Notes under the pieces: generated by a model | The model's input: only the letters and a program-made list of their open reading frames with translations | What the model was told of the DNA's origin: nothing | The model's database searches: none | NCBI RefSeq assembly: GCF_050496765.1 | Contig: NZ_JBNWEO010000017.1 | Coordinates: 269,862 to 333,861 of the forward strand | Direction: 5' to 3' | DNA length: 64,000 nucleotides | Source of the DNA: JAEVLT01 sp050496765 | GTDB taxonomy: Bacteria > Bacillota > Bacilli > Bacillales > Cytobacillaceae | Position numbers and translations under genes: made by a program | Shown here: positions 54,155 through 62,215 of the stretch, piece by piece | Position numbering within the stretch: position 1 is the stretch's first letter | Layout: each line of letters begins with the position of its first letter

Positions 54155-54423
54155 TTGCATACAAGAGGAAGCAAATACGAACCTCTAAAAAAGTTTTTAA
54201 AATCAGAGGGTTCAAACCGAATAGCTATGACATTTTTAGAAGTAGAAGAAATACTTGGATTCCAGCTTCTTGTATCTGCATCAAAAAACATGGCATGGTG
54301 GGATGATCCTCTGAACACACTCAGGCTTATTCATGGACACAAGCAGGATTAAAAGCAAAACCAAACTTGAAGGAGAAGAAAGTTGAGTTTGTTTCATTTA
54401 AGAAAGGGAATAATTTAGAATAA
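54155..54423 (+). pseudogene. DUF7662-like small protein, frameshifted
   Basis: TTG 54155 follows GGGAGGGG and starts a protein with YEPLKKFLKSEGSN, MTFLEVEEILGF and AWWDDP, the pattern of the DUF7662 family. The frame then breaks at about 54,310. With one base restored it continues EHTQAYSWTQAGLKAKPNLK and ends at TAA 54421-54423, giving about 90 residues. The family is common in mobile elements and is of unknown function. It lies between the two integrase genes, on the opposite strand. Confidence 0.75.
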
Positions 54424-54437
54424 CCAATATATGTATT

Positions 54438-54475
54438 TTGAAAGCAAAAATGCTGCCATTTTGCTTTCAAGGATT
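54438..54475. terminator. Bidirectional terminator-like hairpin
   Basis: TTGAAAGCAAAA pairs with TTTTGCTTTCAA. It lies between the DUF7662 relic and integrase 2, which converge here. Confidence 0.8.
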
Positions 54476-54476
54476 A

Positions 54477-55688
54477 TCATATAAGACCGCCCATATGTTT
54501 ACTAAATTGATCCGCGGCTTCTGTTTTCATTACGTTAGTTACATGAAGGTATATTCTCTCAGTAACCTCATCATCTTCGTGGCCCAACCGCTCTTTAATT
54601 GCTTCTAGCTTTACTCCTGCCTCGGCAAGTAGGGATGTATGTGTATGACGAAGAGAGTGTGGAGTAAGCGCTGGATTTAACTCTGCCTTCTTTAATAGCC
54701 GAGCCATACGACTTTCAACAAGTTTAATTAAGATTGGATAACCGGGATGGCGGTTAACATTAGCAAATACATAGCCATAGTCATTGTAGGAGTTGCCTAA
54801 ATGTTTAATAATTTTTTCTTGTTCCTTCTTATGTTTTTTTAATATGTCGATAACTACTGTGCTTACAACAATTTTTCGCCGAGAACTTTTGGTCTTTGGA
54901 GGAACTAATTGGAATTTAATTGTGTTGTTATTTGGGTTAAAATACGTTTTGGTCACGTAAATAGTCCGCTTATCAAAATCTATATCCTTCCACTTGAGTA
55001 CTACTAATTCACCGACACGGATACCGGTGGATGATAGTGTAGTAAATATAGCATCGTCCATAAATAGTCCTTTATCTCTTACAGTATTTAGGAATAATTC
55101 AAGCTCTTTCCTTTCAAAGAATAAAGGTAGGTCTTCTTCATCGGATTCTATAATCACTTGTTGGTCTTTTTTTATATAAGCATTTTGTATTGGGTCTATT
55201 TTTAGCATTCTTTTATTAACAGCCATTTTAAAAATCATTTTTGCAGTGGTATGCACTCCTTCTAGGGTGCTTCGAGCAAAATTTCGGTTTTTTAAATCAT
55301 TTAATGCTGCTTGATACATTTCTTCTGTAATGTTTTTTAGCTTTAAATGGGCAAAATAAGGCAATAACTTTTTAATGCTGTACTGCCTTAGACGTATAGT
55401 TGAGGGCTTTGGTCCATTTCTTTCGATATATAGCGGCAGCCAAACGTTAGCCCAATCTTTAAATAAAATATTAGATTCTTTAATAAATGTACCTTTATTT
55501 ACTTCTGTAAGTAGTGCGGCTGCCGCTGCCTCGGCCTCTTGCCTTGTTTTAAAGCCACTTCCAGATCCTTGCTTCCTTTTACCTGTCTCTGGGTCTTTCC
55601 CCACATCAATTATAAATGACCAAGTTTTACCGCAAGTGCAATTGTTAGGAGGGCATTTACAACCTCTTTTTCTAAAATGTCCTTTCAT
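54477..55688 (-). CDS. Tyrosine recombinase/integrase 2
   Basis: This 403-residue paralogue of integrase 1 has the same length and architecture: N-terminal GCKCPPNNCTCGKTW, core-binding domain, and catalytic residues in TGIRVGEL, SLRHTHTSLL, LGH and RIYLHV. The two differ at many positions, so this is not a recent duplication. Two related integrases side by side suggest two elements stacked at one attachment site, or a two-recombinase element. An excisionase-like gene lies 129 bp upstream on the same strand. Confidence 0.9.
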   Translation of the reverse strand: MKGHFRKRGCKCPPNNCTCGKTWSFIIDVGKDPETGKRKQGSGSGFKTRQEAEAAAAALLTEVNKGTFIKESNILFKDWANVWLPLYIERNGPKPSTIRLRQYSIKKLLPYFAHLKLKNITEEMYQAALNDLKNRNFARSTLEGVHTTAKMIFKMAVNKRMLKIDPIQNAYIKKDQQVIIESDEEDLPLFFERKELELFLNTVRDKGLFMDDAIFTTLSSTGIRVGELVVLKWKDIDFDKRTIYVTKTYFNPNNNTIKFQLVPPKTKSSRRKIVVSTVVIDILKKHKKEQEKIIKHLGNSYNDYGYVFANVNRHPGYPILIKLVESRMARLLKKAELNPALTPHSLRHTHTSLLAEAGVKLEAIKERLGHEDDEVTERIYLHVTNVMKTEAADQFSKHMGGLI

Positions 55689-55817
55689 AATGTGTCTAAC
55701 CTCAATTCTTACTTGTAATGTATAAAATCAAATGTTTAATAAATTTTTTGTGGGCAGAAGACAGCAAAATCAATAACAGCTCTGATGTCTTCTCCACCTT
55801 CTTGTGTTGAATTGCCG

Positions 55818-56045
55818 TTAAGCTTGTTTTTTCTTTTTTAACTGTATAATCCATTGCTTAAAATCTGACTTCTCTACTCTTTTTGATGTTCCAATCGAAA
55901 AGTTGGGAATTCCACCGTGTTCTACATTCGTTTGTAATAACTCATAGACCCTTCTTCTCGAAATTCCTAGAAACTGTGAAATATGCAGTGCAGTCAAAGT
56001 GTCGGGTAGTGATTCCCAAGTTGTATATTTTTTAATGGATTCCAT
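55818..56045 (-). CDS. Excisionase-type HTH protein (75 aa)
   Basis: This small DNA-binding protein has a MerR/excisionase-like helix-turn-helix (TALHISQFLGISRRRVYELL, about 18-37) and wing (GGIPNFSIGTSKRVEKSDFK). The length and position next to an integrase fit a recombination directionality factor or a local regulator. GGGGG precedes ATG 56045. It is divergent from the helicase operon, so it might also regulate that operon. Confidence 0.75.
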   Translation of the reverse strand: MESIKKYTTWESLPDTLTALHISQFLGISRRRVYELLQTNVEHGGIPNFSIGTSKRVEKSDFKQWIIQLKKKKQA

Positions 56046-56128
56046 TTAATTTTAACCCCCATAAATAGTGAAAATGTTTGTTCATTGAATTTACTGGTTA
56101 AATTCTGAAACATTATAGCTTCGGTTTT

Positions 56129-56157
56129 TGGACATTTTAATAGGGTTTAATATTTTT
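56129..56157 (+). promoter_or_regulatory. Candidate promoter of the helicase-Mod-Res operon
   Basis: TTGGAC (56129-56134), 17-bp spacer, TATTTT (56152-56157). Confidence 0.4.
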
Positions 56158-56289
56158 TAATTAAATTATTACTTAGTTAATGGGAGAGGTAATATGTGTT
56201 ATCCATTTTTTGTATTAATGTATGATAAAATTGGACTATATTATAGTTTTTTATATTTAGATAGAGTTTTTTTTGAGGAGCGCATAGGG

Positions 56290-59200
56290 ATGTCAAAAGG
56301 GATTATTGATAATAAACAAACGGGTTTAGTTGGGGATGTTCTAAAAAACAGCATCTCTAAAGGAAGTAAAATTTCTATTGCAGCTGCCCACTTTACTCTT
56401 TACGCATTTGTTGAATTAAAGAAAGAGCTAGCGAAGCTGGATGAGTTTAGATTCATTTTTACAGAGCCAGCCTTTATTGAGAGTAAGGACTTTAATAAAG
56501 AACAAATTGAAAAAAATGAAGCATTGCTATATGGAGTAGATGAAGAACAAAAATATAAATCTGAATTAACACAAGGTTATATCGCGCGGGAGTTAACAAA
56601 GTGGTTAAAAAAGAAGGCCCAGTTTAAATCTGTCACAAGACAAAAAATTCAAGGTGGGCTGTATCATGTGAAGAATGAAGATGGAGACCAAACAGGTTTA
56701 GTTGGTGGCGCTCCTTTTTCAAGTGCGGGACTAGGTTATAGCAATTCATCCAATATGTATATTAATAATATTGTTGATGATTATGATACGAATAATCAAT
56801 TGTTAAAAAATTTTGAGGCAATATGGAATAATGAACATGCTTTGCAGGATGTGAAGGCAAAGATATTAAAACGTATTGAGGTTCTATATCAAGAAAATTC
56901 TCCAGAGTTCATTTATTTTGTCACTCTTTATAATCTGTTTAAAGATTTTTTAGAAGGTGCGAAAGACTTTGATGCCCTGCAAACAAGGACTGGATTTGAA
57001 AACACAATTATTTGGAATAAATTATATGATTTCCAAAAAGACGGTGTAGTTGGTGCCATTAATAAAATTGAAACACATGGCGGCTGTATCATTGCGGATA
57101 GTGTTGGGTTAGGGAAAACATTCGAGGCATTAGCTGTTATTAAATATTACGAGCTAAGAAATCATCGAGTGTTAGTTCTAGCACCGAAAAAGTTAAGAGA
57201 AAACTGGTCAATTTATCGTTTAAATGATAAGCGTAATATTTTGTCTGAGGATCGCTTTTCGTACGATTTACTGAATCATACAGATTTATCTCGACAAAGT
57301 GGATATAGCGGTGATATCAATCTTGAGCATGTTAACTGGGGAAATTATGATCTCATTGTCATTGATGAGTCCCATAATTTTAGAAATAATGAAGCGCGAA
57401 ATGACCGAGTGACAAGGTATTCAAGATTAATGAATGACATTATTAAAGCTGGAGTAAAAACAAAAGTGTTAATGTTGTCCGCAACTCCTGTTAATAACAA
57501 ATTAGATGATTTAAAAAATCAGATCGCCTTCATTACGGAAGGTGATGATACAGCGCTAGCAACCACTGCAAATATTAAGAATATCTCACATACGATTCGG
57601 ATTGCTCAATCTCAGTTTAACAAATGGAGCAATTTATCTGAAGAAAACCGGACAACAGAACGATTATTAGATTTGTTAAGTTGGGATTATTTCACATTAC
57701 TAGATTCCCTAACGATTGCAAGGTCACGTCGTCATATTGAAAAGTACTACAATATGAAAGACATCGGGAAATTTCCGAATCGATTGCAGCCAATCAATAT
57801 TAAAGAAAAGATCGACAAGGCTGATCAATTTCCTGCCCTTGAAACGATTAATAATGATATTTTACGTTTACGCTTAGCTGTTTACTCACCAATGCAGTAT
57901 ATTTTACCTCATATGAGGGCTGCTTATAGTGAGAAATATGATACGAAAGTAGCAAATGGACAAGTATTTAAACAAACAGACCGTGAAAATAACTTGATTC
58001 ATTTAATGAAATCAAACCTTTTAAAACGATTGGAGAGTTCGGTCCACTCCTTCTCTTTAACTTTAGGTAGTATTATTAATAATATAAATGCCTTTATCGG
58101 AAAAATAGAAAACTATCAACCAAGTACAGATTCAGTCAATGACATCATGGATATTGATGTGGATGATCCTGATTTGGAAGATGCCCTTATTGGTTCGAAG
58201 GTAAAAATATTATTAAAGGACGTTGATTTAGTTCGCTGGAAGCAGGATCTACATTATGACCGTGACATTCTTTCTAAACTATTATCGTATGCAAATAAAG
58301 TCACTCCTGAACGTGACAAAAAATTATTGGCACTAAAAGAACAAATGAAGAAGAAAATTGAGCATCCAATCAATGGCCAAAATAAGAAAATATTAATTTT
58401 CACTGCATTTGCGGATACGGCAAAATATTTATATGAAAATTTACATCCGTTTATTTTGCAAAATTTTCAGTTGCATACGGCAATGGTGACAGGTTCTGAA
58501 AATCCAAAGACAACCTTAAAAATGAAAAAAGTTGATTTTAACAGTGTGTTGACTAACTTCTCCCCACTGTCAAAAGAAAGAGAAAAAGTAATGCCTGATA
58601 TGGTGGATGAAATTGATATTTTAATAGCCACTGACTGTATTTCGGAAGGACAAAACTTACAAGACTGTGATTACTTAATTAATTATGACATCCATTGGAA
58701 TCCAGTTCGAATCATTCAGCGATTTGGACGAATTGACCGTTTAGGAAGTAAAAATGAGTGCATTCAGCTGATGAACTTCTGGCCTTCAATGGAATTAGAT
58801 GAATACATCAATTTAGTAGGTCGAGTAAAGGATCGAATGACGATTCTAGATATCTCTTCGACTGGGGAAGAAAATGTCATAGCAGATAACAGCAATGAGA
58901 TGAAAGATTTAGAGTATCGTAGAAAGCAATTGGAAAAGCTGCAAAATGAGATTATTGATCTTGAAGATATATCGGGGAACATCTCACTTACTGATTTTAC
59001 AATGGATGATTTTCGCATGGATTTAATGAATTATATGAAGAAAAACGAGGATGCAATAAAAAATGCTCCGCTTGGGTTATTTAGTATTACTACAAACAAA
59101 AACGAAAAAATCTATGATGAGATACAAACGGGAGTCATCTTCTGTTTGAAGCAGATTAATAATTTCATTGCTTCAAATGAAAAAAATGCCCTACATCCCT

Positions 59201-59502
59201 ATTATTTGATTTACATGAAACAAAATGGTGAGGTTCTCTATAATCAAGTTCATGTGAAAAAAATCTTAGATGTTTACCGTTCATTGTGTTTAAATCAGTC
59301 TGACGTGGAAGAGCAGTTATATCAACTATTCTATGAAGAGACGAATGATGGAAAATATATGGATGACTACAAAGATTTATTAGAAAAAGCTGCTGATGAG
59401 ATAGTCGGAAAAATGGATCAGCAAGCAACACTGAATATTTTCAGCTTAGGCAATTTAGATAGCTTTGGTTACAAGCACGAATACGAGTTTACAAGACTTT
59501 GA
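56290..59502 (+). CDS. PLD-domain SNF2/DEAD-type helicase of an extended type III R-M locus
   Basis: This protein has about 1,070 residues. Residues about 1-190 form a phospholipase-D-like domain with one HKD-type motif (HVKNEDGD, then GLVGGAPFSS). From about 265 comes a superfamily 2 helicase: Q-like YDFQKDGV, Walker A DSVGLGKTFEA, DESH box (VIDESHNF), motif III LSATPVNN, and C-terminal motifs DCISEGQNLQDCD and RIIQRFGRIDRLGS. The last 230 residues are helical and of unknown role. ATG 56290 follows GAGGAG. An upstream ATG (56194) also has a ribosome site (GGGAGAGG) and would add 32 aromatic-rich residues. The DUF4391, mod and res genes follow. Confidence 0.85.
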   Translation: MSKGIIDNKQTGLVGDVLKNSISKGSKISIAAAHFTLYAFVELKKELAKLDEFRFIFTEPAFIESKDFNKEQIEKNEALLYGVDEEQKYKSELTQGYIARELTKWLKKKAQFKSVTRQKIQGGLYHVKNEDGDQTGLVGGAPFSSAGLGYSNSSNMYINNIVDDYDTNNQLLKNFEAIWNNEHALQDVKAKILKRIEVLYQENSPEFIYFVTLYNLFKDFLEGAKDFDALQTRTGFENTIIWNKLYDFQKDGVVGAINKIETHGGCIIADSVGLGKTFEALAVIKYYELRNHRVLVLAPKKLRENWSIYRLNDKRNILSEDRFSYDLLNHTDLSRQSGYSGDINLEHVNWGNYDLIVIDESHNFRNNEARNDRVTRYSRLMNDIIKAGVKTKVLMLSATPVNNKLDDLKNQIAFITEGDDTALATTANIKNISHTIRIAQSQFNKWSNLSEENRTTERLLDLLSWDYFTLLDSLTIARSRRHIEKYYNMKDIGKFPNRLQPINIKEKIDKADQFPALETINNDILRLRLAVYSPMQYILPHMRAAYSEKYDTKVANGQVFKQTDRENNLIHLMKSNLLKRLESSVHSFSLTLGSIINNINAFIGKIENYQPSTDSVNDIMDIDVDDPDLEDALIGSKVKILLKDVDLVRWKQDLHYDRDILSKLLSYANKVTPERDKKLLALKEQMKKKIEHPINGQNKKILIFTAFADTAKYLYENLHPFILQNFQLHTAMVTGSENPKTTLKMKKVDFNSVLTNFSPLSKEREKVMPDMVDEIDILIATDCISEGQNLQDCDYLINYDIHWNPVRIIQRFGRIDRLGSKNECIQLMNFWPSMELDEYINLVGRVKDRMTILDISSTGEENVIADNSNEMKDLEYRRKQLEKLQNEIIDLEDISGNISLTDFTMDDFRMDLMNYMKKNEDAIKNAPLGLFSITTNKNEKIYDEIQTGVIFCLKQINNFIASNEKNALHPYYLIYMKQNGEVLYNQVHVKKILDVYRSLCLNQSDVEEQLYQLFYEETNDGKYMDDYKDLLEKAADEIVGKMDQQATLNIFSLGNLDSFGYKHEYEFTRL

Positions 59503-59542
59503 GATCATTTCTTATCTCATCGTAAAATAAAGGATGATGGTC

Positions 59543-60322
59543 ATGTCTGCCTCAACTTTTTATCGTGAAATCGGATTGGAGCAAAAACTCCCCTCATTAA
59601 ATAAAAAGTTAGATAAAAAGATTTTCTATGATTATGCAGTGTTAAATAAAAAGGAAAAAGATGTGATTACAAAATATATTGAGAGAATGGAGTTAACTTA
59701 TTTGTTAACCCCTTCTACCATCAATATTCAACCCTTTATAAATGACGACTTCCACTATGAAGGTGTCATGTATATCACGGTTAGAATGCGGGAAGAGGCA
59801 ACCGAAAAGCAAGTAGCTGTAATTGAAGAAGTGATTCACGGAGCATTGCCTAACCCGGTAATCATTGTCTTTCACCTAAATGAAGAGATTCTTGTCAGCA
59901 CCTGTATGAAGCGACTCAATAAAGTGAATCAATCGAATGTCGTATTAATCGAGAGTCATCGTACCGCATGGATTAGCTTACATGATTTAGAGAACACACT
60001 TATTCATGATTTTATTCAGTCCATTCATCTAACAAAGGTCAACTTCTCTAACTTCTTTGAATTCTATAAAGAGATTGACCTAGCAGTTCAAGCGTATCAG
60101 CATATGGACATCGTAGGGAGCTTCCGAGTTGTCAAAGACGACAGGAAACGAGAGCAGCAGCAAATTGTTATTGGAAAAATTAATGAAACAGAACAAGAAA
60201 TTGCGAAATTAAAGAAAGCAATGAAAAAGGAAACTCAATTCAATAAAAAAGTGGAATACAATGTTAAAATTCAACAACTATCTAATAAAATAACTGAATT
60301 AACACTAGAACTAGAACTGTAA
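59543..60322 (+). CDS. DUF4391 domain protein
   Basis: This 259-residue protein fits the DUF4391 pattern, usually found between a helicase gene and type III mod/res genes. Its role is unknown. The N-terminal half is mixed, with YLLTPSTINIQPF and a central beta-rich PVIIVFHLNEEILVSTCMKR. The last 60 residues are a coiled coil rich in Lys, Glu and Gln. There is no catalytic motif I recognise. Of three nearby ATGs (59534, 59537, 59543) I chose 59543, eight bases after AAAGGA. mod follows 13 bp later, so it is within one operon. Confidence 0.8.
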   Translation: MSASTFYREIGLEQKLPSLNKKLDKKIFYDYAVLNKKEKDVITKYIERMELTYLLTPSTINIQPFINDDFHYEGVMYITVRMREEATEKQVAVIEEVIHGALPNPVIIVFHLNEEILVSTCMKRLNKVNQSNVVLIESHRTAWISLHDLENTLIHDFIQSIHLTKVNFSNFFEFYKEIDLAVQAYQHMDIVGSFRVVKDDRKREQQQIVIGKINETEQEIAKLKKAMKKETQFNKKVEYNVKIQQLSNKITELTLELEL

Positions 60323-60335
60323 AGGAGAATCATAG

Positions 60336-62213
60336 ATGGAAAAACTTGATGGTAAATCTCTTGATATTACAAAAGAAAACATCCAAGCACTCAAACAACT
60401 ATTTCCCGAAATCGTAACTGAAGGAAAAATCGACTTCGATAAATTACGAGTCGTACTTGGTGATGAAATTGAAACAAGAAAAGAAAAATACGAATTCACA
60501 TGGCATGGAAAAACTCAAGCATTAAAAATGGCACAGACTCCATCAACCGGTACACTTCGTCCTGATACGGAAACAAGTAAAAATTGGAATAAGACTCAGA
60601 ACCTTTATATTGAGGGCGACAACCTTGAGGTGTTGAAGTTATTACAAAAATCATATTTTGGAAAGATTAAAATGATTTATATTGATCCTCCCTATAATAC
60701 AGGCAGAGATTTTGTATATAAAGATAACTTTAAAGATAATATAAAAAACTATAAAGAAACAACTGGGCAAGAAACAAAATCAAATTCAGAGAGTAATGGG
60801 AGATACCACACTAATTGGTTAAACATGATGTACCCTAGATTAAAGCTTGCTAGAAATTTATTAAAAAATGATGGAGTTATATTTATCTCAATTGACGATA
60901 ACGAAGAGAATAATCTTTCTAAAATTTGTGATGAAATTTTTGGTGAAGATAATTTGGTTGCAAAGATACCTTGGCAAGCTCGACAATCAATTCAAAATGA
61001 TACTGATTTAAGTAGTAGCCATGAGTATATTCTAGCTTATGCAAAGAAAAGAAGGCAAACTCATAGAAGGTTAAAAGAAACTAACAAAGATGTTTGGCAT
61101 TCAATAGAAGAATTTGCATGTTATCCGTTACCTTTAGACGAAAATAAGTTCGATAATCCCGATAATGATCCAAGAGGACCATGGAAGGCTGATCCTTTTG
61201 ATGCTCCCAATATACGACCAAATTTAACTTATGAAATAACCAATCCAAATACTGGAGAAAGGTTTTTGCCACCAAGGGGGCGTTGTTGGAGGACTGATGA
61301 AAAATCATTTAAAAAACTTTTAGAGGATAATCGAATAATATTTGGAAAAACAGGTGAGTCAAAACCACAATTAAAAGTCTTTTATCACGAAAAGAAAGAA
61401 TTTGGTTCTGTCGAAAGTACATGGTTTAGTGGTGACAATTATGGTACAGCTACACATGGGACTAAAGAATTACAAAATTTATTTAATGGAGTTTCTTATT
61501 TTGATACTCCAAAACCAACTAAACTTATAAAAAAGTTAATACAACTAAGTACTAGAAGCGGTTCAGAAGAATACATTATGGATTTTTTCTCAGGTTCTTC
61601 TACTACAGCAAATGCGGTAATGAGGATTAATGCAGAAGATGGTGGGAAAAGAAAATTTATCATGGTGCAACTACCAGAATTAACTGATGAAAAATCTGAG
61701 CCATATAAAGCAGGTTATAAAAATATTTGTGAAATTGGTAAGGAACGTATTCGCCGTGCTGGTGATAAGATTGTAGAAGAAACAAGAAAAACGGATTTAG
61801 ATACTGGTTTTAAGGTGTTCAAGCTGGATTCCTCCAATGTAAAACCTTGGGATCCTAACTTAGAAAATCTTGAGGAAGGTATGCTTGAGCAGCTTGAGAA
61901 CATTAAAGAGGATCGTTCTAAAGAAGATTTATTATTTGAGATTTTGTTGAAGATTGGTATTCCGTTAACTACGCAGATTGAGGAAGTGGATTATAAAGGG
62001 AAAACTATTTTCAATGTAGCATATGGCTCAGTATTGCTGTGCTTAGAAGATGATATTGATTTAGAGATTGTCCATGAGATGATTAAGCTGAAACCGGAAG
62101 ATTTTGATACGAAGGTTATCTTTAAAGAATCAGGGTTCTTAAATGACTCTGTAAAGACGAATGCAATTCAGACGTTGAAGAAGAACGGAATCAATGATGT
62201 TAGGAGTGTGTAA
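60336..62213 (+). CDS. mod: Type III restriction-modification methyltransferase subunit (Mod)
   Basis: This 625-residue beta-class adenine-N6 methyltransferase has motif IV DPPYNTG (about residue 127), which precedes the SAM-binding motif I (MDFFSGSSTTANAV, about 412), the order typical of type III Mod. The segment between (about 230-350) is the target recognition domain, rich in aromatic residues and asparagine. It should modify one strand of a short asymmetric site and guide Res. AAAGGAG precedes ATG 60336, and res starts 3 bp after its stop. Confidence 0.93.
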   Translation: MEKLDGKSLDITKENIQALKQLFPEIVTEGKIDFDKLRVVLGDEIETRKEKYEFTWHGKTQALKMAQTPSTGTLRPDTETSKNWNKTQNLYIEGDNLEVLKLLQKSYFGKIKMIYIDPPYNTGRDFVYKDNFKDNIKNYKETTGQETKSNSESNGRYHTNWLNMMYPRLKLARNLLKNDGVIFISIDDNEENNLSKICDEIFGEDNLVAKIPWQARQSIQNDTDLSSSHEYILAYAKKRRQTHRRLKETNKDVWHSIEEFACYPLPLDENKFDNPDNDPRGPWKADPFDAPNIRPNLTYEITNPNTGERFLPPRGRCWRTDEKSFKKLLEDNRIIFGKTGESKPQLKVFYHEKKEFGSVESTWFSGDNYGTATHGTKELQNLFNGVSYFDTPKPTKLIKKLIQLSTRSGSEEYIMDFFSGSSTTANAVMRINAEDGGKRKFIMVQLPELTDEKSEPYKAGYKNICEIGKERIRRAGDKIVEETRKTDLDTGFKVFKLDSSNVKPWDPNLENLEEGMLEQLENIKEDRSKEDLLFEILLKIGIPLTTQIEEVDYKGKTIFNVAYGSVLLCLEDDIDLEIVHEMIKLKPEDFDTKVIFKESGFLNDSVKTNAIQTLKKNGINDVRSV

Positions 62214-62215
62214 GG

